A DNA stretch of 64,000 nt from Quillaja saponaria (taxonomy: Eukaryota > Streptophyta > Magnoliopsida > Fabales > Quillajaceae), in the NCBI GenBank assembly GCA_029379385.1, contig CM055605.1, positions 2,143,001 to 2,207,000 of the forward strand, read 5' to 3'. A program made the position numbers and the translations under genes. Shown piece by piece: positions 34,628 to 50,763 of the stretch. Under the pieces are notes generated by a model, which was not told the origin of the DNA, did no database searches, and saw nothing but the letters and a program-made list of their open reading frames with translations. Each line of letters begins with the position of its first letter. Position 1 is the first letter of the stretch.

Positions 34628-34980
34628 TTTACTTAGAAAGGTATTGCTGAAACACTCAAAAGCTGAAGTACCTTCATAAAGGTAAAGGATGTTCTTCTCT
34701 TGGATTCAGATAAGCATGTGAAGGGAAGTTTCCCTGCATTTAGATATGATGGGTGGTGGGATCATCATTTTGTGTTTACACAAACTTGGGGGGACATTTT
34801 AAAAAGCTTCTCCACTATGTTGATCCGTAGGAACTTTATTTTAGTCTTTTTGAGGATCAGCTAGTCCATTTTGTACATCCCCGTAGTTTTCACGTGATTC
34901 CCATGCTTGCTTTAGCTTTTCTAACTATGAAAACACACTCTTTTGGAATTTTAACTTGCTCTACTCTGAATGACTGAATA
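34628..34980. repeat. Direct duplication, copy 1
   Basis: About 350 bp beginning TTTACTTAGAAAGGTATTGC and ending CTGAATGACTGAATA are repeated at 35050-35396 with a small number of differences. There is no convincing coding sequence; the function is unknown. Confidence 0.85.
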
Positions 34981-35049
34981 ATCCCATTCTGGCCCATTCG
35001 AGAAAATTATGTTGCCTTGCTTCCAAACCATAAAAAATAATATTTGAAG

Positions 35050-35396
35050 TTTACTTAGAAAGGTATTGCTTAAACACTCAAGCTGAAGTACCTTAATAAA
35101 GTGGAAAGGATGTTCTTCTCTTAGATTCAGAGAAGCCTGTGAAGGGAAGGTTCCCTGCATTTAGATATGATGGGTAGTGGGATAATCATTTTGTGTTTAC
35201 ACAAACTTGGGGGGACATTTTTAAAAGCTTCTCCACTATGTTGATCTGTAGGAACTTTATTTTAGTCTTTTTGAGGGTCAACTGGTCCATTAATATCTCA
35301 AGTTTTCATGTGATTCCCATGCTTGCTCTAACTTTTCTAAGTATGAAAACACACTCTTTTGGAATTTTAACTTGCTCTACTCTGAATGACTGAATA
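35050..35396. repeat. Direct duplication, copy 2
   Basis: Second copy of the 34628-34980 block, in the same orientation and about 420 bp downstream, separated from it by about 70 bp of unique sequence. Shared marks include CACAAACTTGGGGGGACATT and the CTTCTCCACTATGTTGATC segment. Confidence 0.85.
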
Positions 35397-35943
35397 ACCC
35401 CATGACAAACAATTTGATCCATTTTATGAAGCTTCAGCTTTTTTTTTTAGTCAACTTACCACACCTCAATCCCATAATGTTCTAGGCCAAAAAAGAAAAA
35501 TCCCTTAATCTTCTCCTTAATTATTGTTCCAAACTCGGCTACCATTGGTCTACTATGAATAATGAATCCACCACCAAGCTACAACCTTCAAACGTCACAG
35601 ATTTATGTCATTGATTTATCCGTGCATGACATAAAAATTCTCAATCTTCAACATGAAAATCATTTAAAATGTCGCCTGGTTATGTCATTCTGGTTCCTAT
35701 ACATGTCTGCTTTAGTCCTAGTTAGTATCATGACAAACTCAAGTTGCAGAAACTTTTGTAAAGTAAACTGAAATTTGTCTAACTCTGATTAATTACTTTA
35801 TACATGAACCACAATCTCATTGCAGTATATATATGTGGTGCTTATGTGCAACTTTTAGCATACAAGCTTAATATACAAACTCCCAATTTTGCTAAGCATA
35901 ATCTGAGAAAACAAAATACTCAGCAAAAACACAATACCTGGTC
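35397..35943. other. Intergenic, upstream of PCP-G
   Basis: No gene is seen. The stretch should contain the PCP-G promoter; a TATATATA run lies at about 35827, some 115 bp before the ATG, and may act as the TATA element. Confidence 0.4.
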
Positions 35944-38120
35944 ATGGAGTCTCTTAGACAGTACTCACTTGAATTTCTTTCCTTGCTTCTCCTAGTTCTC
36001 TCATTTTATGCTTCTGCTTTTACTTACATGCCAAGGTTGGGAATTCTGAGGAGAACAATCCAAATTGACCCCAAGACCACCTTGTCATCTTCATCATCTA
36101 CTTCTGAGGACCTCAAGACATTTTATTACACACAAAGACTTGACCACTTCAACTACAGGCCTGACAGCTATACCACCTTTCAGCAAAGGTACATGATAGA
36201 TTTTAAGTACTGGGGTGGAGCTAATTCAAGCGCACCAATTTTCGCATACCTTGGTGCAGAAGCACCAGTTGACGAGGATTTGGATGTTGTTGGGTTTCAC
36301 AGGGATAATGCCCCTAAGTTTAATGCTCTTGTAGTTTCTATTGAGGTAAGAGTAACACTTCCAGAGTAAATAATAAAATAAATTGATCATTAATTATCAG
36401 TCTAATTATTTAAAAATCTAACTAAATGATAAAAGTGAGAAACTGTTGTCCTGAATTTTTACAGCATAGGTACTATGGGAAATCAATACCGTTCGGATCA
36501 CATGAAAAAGCTATGAGAAATGCATGCACTCGTGGTTATTTCAACTCAGCTCAAGCTATAGCAGACTATGCTGCTGTGCTTTTGCACATAAAGAAAAAGT
36601 TTTCTGCAGAAACTTCTCCGGTAATTGTTATTGGAGGTTCTTATGGTGGAAGTAAGTGATCCCCCCTCCACATATTCTTAATTTCTTCAATTCCTATAGT
36701 ACATGACAGGGCTTAATTTAAGTAACTAGCTGTTCTCCTTAAAAAAAAATTGCAGTGCTTGCTTCATGGTTTCGGTTGAAGTATCCACACATTGCACTTG
36801 GAGCTCTGGCATCATCAGCACCTATACTTTACTTTAATACGATTGCACCAAAAGCTGGTTACTATTATATTGTAACTAAGGACTTCAAAGTAATTATGCC
36901 AAAACTAGAACTTCTAATTTCATTTTGGTTCCAAAGCTTAATTAGAAATTGTGTGCAGGAAACTAGTGAGGCTTGCTATGAGACCATACGTAAATCATGG
37001 GCCGAAATTGAAAGGGTAGCTTCCAAACCTAATGGTCTATCAGTCCTCAGTAAAAGATTTAATACTTGCAAGTAAGTTGCAGTTCAAGTAATAACCTCTA
37101 ACTAAAATTTGAACTTCTTCACATAATTTACTGTTCTTATCTTTCTTGTTTCAGTAAGTTGAACAAAAGTTCTGATCTCAAGGACTATTTGGATTCAATA
37201 TATGCCGATGCAGCACAGTATAACCATCCACCAAAGTACCCTGTCAGTGTTATCTGTAGCGCCATTGATGGAAAAGCTAAGATAGAAACAGATATTCTTG
37301 GCCAAATATTTGCAGGTGTTGTTGCTTATATGGAAAAAAGATCATGCTATGACGTGAATGAATTCAATCATCCAACTGAAACAAATCTGGGATGGAAATG
37401 GCAGACATGTAGCGAAATGGTTTTTCCAATTGGTCATGACAGCAAGGACTCAATGTTCCCTCCATCACCTTTCGATTTAAACAAATTCATCAATGAGTGC
37501 AAGAGCTTGTTTGGTGTCCTTCCACAGCTTCATTGGGTGACAACTTATTATGGGGGTGAGGTAAGTTTCTATAAACATTTCTTCCATACTTTTCATCTTA
37601 GTCGTTCTCAGCTAATAATGCAAAAATGTAGGACTTGAAATTGATCCTCCATAGGTTTGCTAGCAACATAATTTTCTCCAACGGGCTCAGAGATCCTTAC
37701 AGTACTGGAGGGTATGAAACAAGAAAACAAAAGATGTAACATTTTTCTATATTTTTTATTTGGAATCTTTCTGTATAGTTTTAATCATTTTTCGTTCTAA
37801 ATCATAGGGTGCTGGAGAACATATCAGATAGTGTTGTCTCCATCTCCACAATAAATGGTACTCGTGAATTTTTACAAAGTCAACTCTCTTCTTTCATCTG
37901 AGCTTTAGACCTGCTGTGCTGAGTATGGATAATCTAGCTAATGTTTTCTTTGTTTAATAAATCTGCAGGTTCTCATTGCTTGGACATTCATTTTGCAAAA
38001 CCAAGTGATCCAGAATGGTTGGTCATGCAAAGAAAGGCTGAGGTGGAAATAATCAGAGGCTGGATTTCTAAGTACCAAGCTGATCTTTTAGCACTCAAAC
38101 ATTTTCATGTTGGTGGATAA
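35944..38120 (+). CDS. PCP-G: S28 serine carboxypeptidase (Pro-X carboxypeptidase-like), divergent copy
   Basis: Exons: 35944-36345, 36465-36651, 36756-36889, 36959-37071, 37155-37560, 37632-37711, 37808-37857, 37979-38120 by block count, with the last acceptor best placed at CTGCAG ending 37968 (exon 37969-38120). This gives 507 aa with consistent phase. A signal peptide of about 24 residues is followed by a Ser/Thr-rich linker and the [14 protein letters not shown] block. The triad is complete: S193 in GGSYGG, D435 in SNGLRDPY and H460 in GSHCLD. Unlike PCP-A, C, E and F, it has no intron between the codons for WQ and TCSEM (37402-37405 reads TGGCAGACATGT without a break), so exon 5 is a fusion of exons 5 and 6 of the sisters. 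It is the most divergent member of the cluster and probably a working secreted or vacuolar peptidase. Confidence 0.92.
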
Positions 38121-39307
38121 GACAACAAGTTTTATGTTATATATATAGGAATAATGTGGATAATGTTCAATTAGAAATCATTAAAGGCAACATTATCCTT
38201 TAATTATAATCCTAAAGATGAAATATTGATAACTATTTTAAAAAAATGTACTACCACTTAGTGAGAGTCCCACCTTCAATTTCTCAACGGACCTTCAAGA
38301 TGCAATCACCCTTTGCCCACATTGTTAGTGCTGGTGGGAAAAACCAGAGCAATTGTGGAAATGTGCTTCATCTTAAACAAACAGCACTATAATATGCATA
38401 TATGGTGGGTATGCCACTCCATTAAGGTGGTACCACTCTGTTTCTATTCTATTTTTATTTTTCCAAGGGACATTGGAATATATTTAGTATCACCAATGAA
38501 GCTGGTGGTGTCCTACTCCTAAGTCAACTAAAACTTCCACCTATTTGCCTAGCAAAATATACAGAATGGCATGAATTTATATACATCATGAGTGTGTTTG
38601 TGGGTGCTTATCTAGAGAAGCAATGGAAACAAAAGTAAGATGATGACTATGAGAAAAATGGTGGAAAATGAACTTGTGGAATTCAAAACTAGATGAAGGA
38701 TGCTTCAATTTGTTGGCTCTTTAGAGTGCATAGAGAACAATATTGGTGCTTTCTAAGTGTCACCACTAATTTATTTTTATATCTTTTATGATATTTTCTT
38801 CTGATACTACATTGATATGTTCCATTTTGATGTCTGGTGAAATCAATATTAGTGATTAATAGAGTTAAAAATTCACAATCTAAAATTATTTGTTAATTAA
38901 AAACAATCATCCAAAACAAAACTATACAAGATTAAAGGCGCATCAGAAGTTTTTATTAAAATTCAAACTTGAGCCTTAATAGACCAACGGAGTTAAAACT
39001 CACAATTTAAATTATAAACAGTCCTCGAATACTTTTTATTTGGTGGAGAGGTTAAACGACATGACGATTAACAATTTTGAACAGCATTTCTCTTGTGTAC
39101 GGCATGCCGTATTAGTTCTTACCGATCTAAGCCAAGCCACTAGCGTATTGCAGAACGACCCAATAAACAATGCGTAGCGAGTATGCGAGTGCGAGCTCAG
39201 AAGTCACCCTGAACCCTGAACCTACCATAGTCGGAGAAATCCATCAAATCCTTTGGTTTCGTTGTGTTATTATCAGAGAAAGAGAGGGAGAGAGTTCTAG
39301 GTCGAAT
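38121..39307. other. Intergenic between PCP-G and the ATP10-like gene
   Basis: AT-rich; no gene or repeat stands out. The last 150 bp, with a GAGAGAGGGAGAGAG stretch at about 39280, are the likely 5' leader of the ATP10-like gene. Confidence 0.45.
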
Positions 39308-41087
39308 ATGCTAGGCTTGAAGCGATTGATACCCCAGACATCATCAATGAGAGCTTCCATTTTTGCTTCTCAAATTAAGAAACCTGATGAGAAGCTCCGC
39401 CAACTCCCTTTGCAGCATCTAGCTCAGAGGACCTCCGAACGTTTCCTCGACATCTACCAGGTATATTTTGTTGTGTTTAATCGTTTGAATTTCGATTGGT
39501 CAATGAGAAAATGCAGGAAAAAGAAACAAACTTTATAACAAAATCCTGTGCGTGCTAACATTTTGTTATTCTACGATTGGGATTCCCAATAAAAGTTAGT
39601 CTCCACCCAAATTTTATTAAAAGAAGAATCTTTTTTTGTTGCAGCTGGGAAACAAAGCAGCCATTGAGAAAGAGCGCGCTCGGCTGTAAGTTTCAGTAGT
39701 TTTTTGTTTTTTGTTTTTTGGAGTGGGGTTGGATGGAACTTTACATTGTGCACGTATCGAATTTCGGATTTTGTTGATGTGAATTAGGGCAGTGCAGATG
39801 AGATGAATAGAGGTTACTTTGCTGACATCTCTGAGCTGAAGCAACATGGTGGCAAGGTATTGTAATGATCAAATAATGCAAAATTTGCTCAAATATAACT
39901 TTTTCTACCAAGTTAATAAATTTTTGGGTTCTATCATTTTGATCATGCAGCATTTTATAATCCAAATAGCAGATTGTGTATGCTTTCCCTGTAGCTTCTT
40001 TGACTACATAAACTAAATTTATTATTTGTCTCTGCAGATTGCAATGGCCAATAAAGTAATAATTCCTGCAACAGCAGCCGTGAAGTTTCCAGATTTGCAA
40101 GTTAGTTATTCAGATGGTAAAATGCTGAAGCTTCCCATCAGTCACAGTGGCAATGTGGTTGATGTTGAAAAATCACCTATCCCTAAAGCGTACTTACTTT
40201 GTCTTTCATTTCGAGCAAGCTCTCAGGTGCATAACCATAGTTATATTTTACAAATCAATGAATTTTCACTTTCACATGCACTGTATTGTGCTGTGCACTT
40301 GTTGAATTGAAATAAATCATGGATATCTTGACTGGTCAATGAACTCTGACTGGCTCGTACAGATATGGTTCATTTTGCAGAAGTGAGGTGTTGCTGCTCT
40401 ATCATTCAGAATAAAGGGGTTAATGTTCTAATAGAGAAATGGAAAGTGAATGAGAAGCAGAGGAAAATATTAAGAAAGTAAATCTGAAATGAGAAGAAAC
40501 TCCTCTGAACATAAGTAGAAATTTAGACAGTTGAACTTTTCCCAAAAATTATAGAACATAGATAATGAGTTTTTGACAGTTCCCCGCTATTTGAGATGGT
40601 AATAGTCGTTGCTTGTTACTTTGTCACCAAAATGCCCATAAAAGCATCCTACTGTGGCACCTCCACTCTAAAGTAATTGATAACTATGACATTAATTAGA
40701 CATAGTCAGGTACACGAGCCCTGATTTCTTGGAACCATGTACGTCTTTTACATGTTCAGTCTTCATTTGTATTTCAACAACAAAATCCAGAAGAGATTTC
40801 ATCTTCTCAGTTCCTCATGTTTATAGTTTCATTACTTTAGAAAGGGGCTCTGTGGAAAGCTCTGAAACCTAGTTAGACAAGTAGGTCTCTTTTCTGCTCT
40901 TTCTACATAAATTAAAAAGAAGAGTATAGGCTGCCCCTGTTTGAATGTTAATCTGTTTGGTAGATACAATAGAGTTACATAAAACAATGTATATAAGTTT
41001 CTTGCCTTTTCTTCATAGTTTGTACTGAAAAATAATGTTTGTGTACTAGTTTCTGTCCAGTGGGCAAATTCCATGTGCTGATCTCAG

Positions 41088-41119
<32 letters not shown>

Positions 41120-41980
41120 ATACATTTAAAAACCTCTTTGCAAGTGCAAGTTAGGTACCTATATTACTATAACAGGCTGATTTTACACGAATTATAGATT
41201 AACTTTCAACCAAATGCTAACTTGAGCTTTGGCATGTCCATTGTCTTCCTTAGTTGATTTGGTTGTTTCTTTCTGGACCCAGTGCATGTTCCTAATTACA
41301 TTCTGTGGTCATTATGAAGCTAAATCAAGGATTCCTTAATTCTATATTTCAGACCTTCTTTGTTCATTGGAATATTTCCCACTGTTGCTGCAATAACATG
41401 CTGGTCTTTATGTGTAACAGGCAATGATTGACTCTTGGAGTGTCCCTTTTCTTGATGCATTTAGCAATTCGAAAGAAGTGCAGCTTTATGAGGTGTATAA
41501 TCATTGAGTTTCTTTGCATTTTCATTTCATCATATAAAAAACACAATTTCATTCAAAATATACTTAGCATGATGAAACTTTAATCTCTTACAGGTGTCAT
41601 TTATAGACTCATGGTTCCTATGTTTGAGTCCTATAAAGCGGTTGCTTCTGCGGACAATGAGGAAATCTAATTATGATGAAAGCAAGGGTGCACTTCAGAG
41701 GCAGATCGTGTACTCGTTTGGTGACCACTATTACTTCAGGAAAGAACTAAAGATACTGAATCTTCTCACAGGGTACAATAGCTTCTTGTTACTTAACTTT
41801 GTTTCATGCCCAAATAGTTGTTGTTTCAAATAAGTACCCTTGTTAAGATTGTATTTCCACAGGTATATATTTCTACTTGATAAATTTGGTAGAATAAGAT
41901 GGCAAGGCTTTGGATTGGCAACACAAGACGAGTTGTCATCACTTCTTTCTTGTGCATCCCTTCTTCAGGAAGAGATTTGA
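39308..41980 (+). CDS. ATP10: Mitochondrial ATPase complex assembly factor ATP10
   Basis: ATP10 helps assemble the Fo sector of mitochondrial ATP synthase at the inner membrane. Exons: 39308-39460, 39645-39685, 39793-39856, 40038-40226, 41421-41492, 41594-41772, 41863-41980, giving 271 aa with no break. For exon 3 the acceptor that keeps frame is GGGCAG ending at 39792; using the TTAG six bases earlier would hit a stop. The N-terminus (MLGLKRLIPQTSSMR) is basic and Ser/Thr-rich, fitting a mitochondrial presequence. Family blocks present: LGNKAAIEKERARL, ADEMNRGYFAD, CLSFRASSQ, SFIDSWFLCL, FGDHYYFRKEL, and the C-terminal FLLDKFGRIRWQGFG. Confidence 0.92.
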
Positions 41981-42944
41981 GGTAGGCAAAGCTGATGTTC
42001 TGACCTGTGTTTGGTGGTTGATGATAGTAAAACTGGAAAATTTATCTCAGCAACTTTGACAATATGTCCCAAAACCATAGGAAAAACCATCTAATGATCT
42101 GCCTTGGCCATGTATTCTATCATATACTAATCTTATACCCAATTATCGATTCCACCAACCCCCACCCCTTTTTTCTTTGTGCTAGTTTTTGCAATTCTCA
42201 TTCTGAGGATTGGTCTGAAACTACTCGTGTTATTTGCAGAGATGTTCTGATGTGGAGAGCATGGCCTAGAACGTATAACAATCCTATGGGATATTTAGGG
42301 GGCATCTGTTTTGTCGGATGGGATCTAAACTGTAATCCAAGAGAGGCAATTGATGCTAAATAAGTTCTTTTCTAAGAGTCATTATGCTTGTAGATTAAAT
42401 TTTCTTTGTGGGATGCTGCAGGTGCCATACAATTTCTGAAGAAGAATTTAAATGTTCACAACATGTTCTCGCCTTTTTCCTAATGCTTCTGCGGACAATT
42501 TCTGAATCTAATGTTCTATGGTTACTTTATTCTTGCAAGACTAATAATGCAAGATTTTTCAAAATAGGTTTGATTGTCCAAATCTTTTTTAACATGTTTT
42601 TATTTAATTTTATATAATATTAAAGTAACTTATATTTTGTTTCTAGCGTAATATAGTCATTATTCTTCTTCATCACACGAATTAGAGAAAAGGCACCAAA
42701 AGCATTGGGAATTTAAGCTCAGTTTAATTCAACGAATTTTGAAATCTCAAACTAGTTTGAATTATTTGTTGTGTGGAGTAAAGTTTTTATAAACTTTTTA
42801 GTTTCAACATAAATGATTTATTTTTAATTTGGATCTAAAGATAAATTAATCAATATTGTATAATCTAAAATTACAAAAATAAGAACTATGAAGTGTTTAA
42901 TTGGTCGGCCTTTATAAAACTCCTCGAAGGAAAAACCCCAAAGT
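41981..42944. other. Intergenic, 3' of ATP10
   Basis: It holds an open frame of 99 codons at 42064-42363 on the plus strand that I do not recognise and consider non-coding. Otherwise AT-rich without clear features. Confidence 0.35.
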
Positions 42945-43460
42945 GGTTGGGCTCTCGTGCTAACAGGCACCAATGGCTCAGGAACTGGAAAGTCAACATT
43001 CCTGCGCATGTTAGCAGGATTTTCTCGTCCTTGTGCCGGTGAAATTCTTTGGAATGGTCATGACATTACGCACTCAGGAGTATTCCATCAGTACAAGCTT
43101 CAGTTCAACTGGCTCTCCTCAAAGATGCTGTTAAAGAGAAGTTTACAGTTCTTGACAATGTTCAATGGTTTGAAGTTCTTGAAGGCAAAGAATGGAAGTC
43201 TCTGCCTGCATTTGAGTTGATGGGGCTTGGAAGATTGGCAAAAGAGAAGAGAAGGATGCTATCAATGGGCCAGCACAAAAGGCTGCAGCTTGCAAGATTG
43301 CTGGCAATTGATCGCCCAATTTGGTTGCTAGCTAGATGAGACTTCAGTCGCATTAGATTATGAAGGAGTGAAATTACTTGAGAATGCTATTGCAGAGCAC
43401 AGAAAAATAGGTTGGATTGTAATTTTCACTTATTCCTCTTGGTATTGAAGATTGAAACTG
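42945..43460 (+). pseudogene. ccmA-like ABC transporter ATPase pseudogene, intronless
   Basis: The sequence resembles the plant mitochondrial cytochrome c maturation ATPase (CcmA/ABCI1), which pairs with CcmB. Blocks in order: altered Walker A (NGSGTGKST, two extra residues compared with NGSGKST), FLRMLAGFSRPCAGEILWNG, a 1-nt frameshift near 43120, then TVLDNVQWFEVLEG, LMGLGRLAKEK, signature LSMGQHKRLQLARLLAIDRP, a frame break at 43330 just before the Walker B DE, then SVALD and NAIAEHRK. There is no start codon and no end, and the whole piece runs without introns. It could be a processed copy, or a truncated single large exon. Confidence 0.8.
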
Positions 43461-43813
43461 AATAAGTACTCAAAAGTTCACCGAGTATCTGTGCAGCCAA
43501 TGCCAGAGTCCTTGCCAATATCACAGGTCTCTCTGAAAATATTGATGGGGTATCCTGTAAATTATTTATGGTCCCGTTAAGTTACCCTGATGCATAGCCT
43601 AAAGTTCAATAGCCTCTGATGAAGCCCAAAAACAAAACAATTTTTTTTATAGATTTGTATAAACTAAATTTGCTTTTAAATCACAAGTTGTACATAGGAG
43701 TCACTTACAATGAAATAATATCATGTGTTGTTGCCTATTGCTATAAATATAAACCAGCAAAATATACATTAGAAAGGGAGAATGGTAGTCCCTGACTCTC
43801 CAAACAGTATATA
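43461..43813. other. Intergenic between ccmA-like pseudogene and aspartyl protease 3' end
   Basis: Likely contains the 3'UTR of the minus-strand aspartyl protease. No other feature is seen. Confidence 0.4.
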
Positions 43814-46800
43814 CTACAAAAACAGAAAGCCATGGATCCTTGATAAGTGCACGAGGAAAGTGAAAATGGCTATTGTTATAAACTCGTAAGGCTTACTGAG
43901 CAAAGAAGTGCTATCACTTAGCTGCCCTGCATTGACAAATTCACTTCTGCGCGTGCTACTGGTTGTAGAGACATTAACAGACATGGAACCTGAATTTATG
44001 TCAAATGGATTGGAATTCAGTATTAATAAAAATTAAAAACAAAGCTAGCTCTTTTCTATATAGGAGGTTACAATAACTTACAGTCGTAGTTGGACCATCC
44101 AATCCTTTGACCAGCCAAATCATAAACAACTATTTTGTCTTTCAGTACAAGGTCTGTCCAAAATAAGACAATGATATTAGAGTATCTTAAGGAAAAGAAA
44201 GCAGTTTGAGATAGGCTTTAGTCACATGAAAATGACATGGAACCCTGACATAGAAGTTTCAAGATTGGTGTTTTACCTCCTAAAATTGTTATCCCTTGAC
44301 CCTGGCTTTTCAGAATGCCAATGCACCACACTGATGCACCACCCTGCAACACAGATTTACCACTAAGATTAGAATACAGTGAGATAACAACAAAACAGAA
44401 TTATGTGTTAGAGGTCATAAAGAATAAAGAAGTAAAAGGCTGCCACAACAGCCAGTGATGGAGAAGAATCTCCAATCAGATTGTAGAAGAAGCAAACTCT
44501 GAGACATGTCCTCAACCTTTCCCTCTGAAAATAATAATATCAAAACTAGTCCTCAAAACTCAGAAGTTGAAGAAAAAGAGATTTCAAGCATGAACACTCA
44601 CAATAGAATTTTGCAGTACAAGGTAATCCTGTGATCTCAAAATCATAGATGCACCACCAGCAAAGTTCAGACTTACTTGAGGAAATATATCAGAGACACT
44701 GAAGAAGAATGACGAAGAGGGACGTGTTAAGATCATCTCAATGTTTGAGAACTCAAAAAATAAAAATTTGTTATATGATTGAACCTGGAGGTGATTACAT
44801 AACACAGGTTTCCCTTGGAAAAATCAGTACGCACAGATTGCGGAACTGCAGCACTTATCTGCATGGCCATAAAAAGTATAGATATCCTATTATATTTACC
44901 ATCAGCCATAATCTATATGATAGTCTTAATAATGATTAACAAAGGATGGCATGATTAACTATCGCTATATGGCTCTGCAGTTATATTCTAAGAGCAATAA
45001 TCTGAGCACCAAGAAAACTCTCAACTAAATATTCTTACCGCACTTATGAAAGGATCATAAGCTTCTTCAGCTAAATATGCCAAAGTTGTTCCAGAATCAA
45101 TAACAGTTCCTCGATTGCTTGATGTTACAAAAACTTCTGGATCAATGGGTAATGTCTGGCTGTTGACAGAAATGCTTTGCAGATTCAAATTGTAATGAGG
45201 CCTGAAGTTTGGTCATAGAAGCAATTAGTCAAACTCACTCCAGTTAAGATATAAAAGATTCAATTCTTTAAGCATTTATTGGAGAAAAAAGATAAGATCT
45301 TAAAATATTTAACCAAGAAATCAAAGTTTGTAGAAATAACTTCATTCCAAACATTAACTAGCCAACATTTTTTATTTTCATTATCCTCATAATGACAATT
45401 TGGATTATGGATATTATAAAGCCAATATATAACCACATAATTGATTTATTCAATTTTTTTAGAGGACATAATTGAAAATTTTCATTTGTTCACCATCTAA
45501 ATGTGTCAACTCAAAAGGCCAAGCTGAAGGCCAATATAATGAATGAATTGCTATGTTGAGCACTTGGCATCAGTAAGTCCTTCTGATTTTCTTTCCTTTA
45601 ATCTGAGCCATATCATAGATATTTTACAATGCAAAAAATAGCAGGGTGAGACACCATGATATCAATCCTTATGAAGAGTGAAAGTCAAACATTCAGAAAA
45701 AACTTGGATCCATAACTCAGACTTGGCAGAAAAGCATGCTGAGATTTGTTCAAAACCTACAGATGCTGCTCTTTTACCAAGGAATTTCCGTTAAAGGCAG
45801 CATAGACCTTATTTCTTGATCACTAGTAAGAGAGAAATATGTGATATACAGAAAATGAAATGAACCACTTCAATAAAAATAACTTACTGTGACGGAACAA
45901 GTGGACTGTAAACTATATTTGGCGCCACAATCTCACCAAGAACCAATATGCCACCACCACCATTTTCTCCTTTCAAGCAGTGAGAGAACGCTTTTGGAGC
46001 TAGTCCCTGTGAGGAGAGTTGAGAGATGACGGACATGTCCTGTTGCCCAAACCCAAAGATCCCATCAATTGCTCTATCAGACTTGGTCAATTCTCCAGTT
46101 TGCATGTTGCTACACCTGATCGATAACCCATGGTACGAGGCATGACTTCTAAGATCGAACTAACAATCAAAAGAATAATCGGACTGCTGCCTTTTAATTT
46201 CTACAAATTCATGATAGCTCACCCGAAAACAATTGGAGCAGAAGAATTTGTAGTCACAGACCCCCCCAGAATAGTGTCAAAATGCATCAAGTCAGACACA
46301 TAATAGCCAGATGTCCCACTGCCATCTCCATACTGAAATGTGTAAGTACACTGATTGTTCTGACTGGAACAGCTGGCATCAGATGATTGAACTCTACTAC
46401 TACATCTTCGGTCTGAACAAGAGATCAATGAAGCTGTTGATGAGCTCTGGGGATCAAAGAAATTAAGCTGAGACTGCAAAAGAAAATTCCAGCTGCAATC
46501 ACATTCACAAGTCTCAGTAGTATACCAATGTTTCTGTTCACGAACTCAACATTAAAACATAGATAAGGATAAGTTAATTTACTTGGAGTCGACTTGTCTC
46601 AGGGCAACCATTGCAGGAACTGCAACTAACCCACAGAATATCACTGCCAGTATCAATCTGCACATAAAATTCTCTTGGAGGAGAGCCCAGTTGCACTCTT
46701 GCAAAGTACAGTCTGAAATAATCCCAAATTTTTGAAGTGTGGAAAAAGAAGAAGCCAAATCAATATCTGTCAATTCCAGTTAATAGAAGAGCTCAAAATT

Positions 46801-47407
46801 GAAGAAAATGAAATGAAAAAATAAACAGGCCTAAAAACCACGATTACAAAGAAAAACAGAAAATCCACGTAGCTACGAATTTAAAAAATTGAGAGCCAGA
46901 GAGAATCAATGCAGGTAATCTTTTAACTATAGCTAACAAATAACAAGCAAAGATTTGAACGCAAAAGCCATCAATTTTGCTAGCATCTAGGAAAAAATCG
47001 ATCCAAAACGAAAGAAAATAAAACAAAAAGGAAACCCGTTATTCAAAAACGAATCAAATCCCAAAAAGCTTCAAAATTTACTACACTTTTACATCGAAAC
47101 ATTATTTTATAGAAAGAAAACAAAACCCATAATTTAAAATCCCTATAAATAAAGTTTCGACAGAGTTACCCGACAAGCAACGGATCGAAGGTCCCGCCGA
47201 CGGGGAAATCGAACCACGCCACCAGAGGACTGCAACATTCTTCCATGCCTGACTTTATCTCGAGCTTTTAGCTGACCCATCTCCAGCCCGTGATTAGACG
47301 GAAAAGCTCTTTCCAGCATCATAGTCGGCCGGAAATTCACACATAACCGCCGCAGCCCGTAGCAGTACTACGGCTATTAGAATTCTGGCAGCAATAATCG
47401 CCGCCAT
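43814..47407 (-). CDS. A1-family aspartyl protease, exon 1 broken by two single-base insertions
   Basis: Pepsin-fold plant aspartyl protease. Exons: 47407-47170, 46712-46583, 46473-46223, 46115-45888, 45201-45039, 44858-44785, 44698-44602, 44343-44277, 44153-44082, 43989-43814. Nine downstream exons are open and in phase. Both catalytic motifs are present: DTGSDILWV (exon 2) and DSGTTLAYL (exon 5); the family core [16 protein letters not shown] and [16 protein letters not shown] follow. The N-terminus from ATG 47407 is a hydrophobic signal. The C-terminus ends in a hydrophobic stretch ([10 protein letters not shown]), suggesting a membrane or GPI anchor. Exon 1 is 238 nt where 236 would keep phase: an extra G near 47309 (FPA then shifted TMMLERAFP) and an extra C in a C run near 47200. 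As written, translation stops at about codon 38. Discounting both, the length would be 497 aa. Either a recent pseudogene or assembly indels. Confidence 0.82.

Positions 47408-50763
<3,356 letters not shown>

Noticed and set aside
42064..42363. 99-codon open frame after ATP10
   Set aside because: No recognisable family, no splice or promoter context, and within the probable 3' flank of ATP10.
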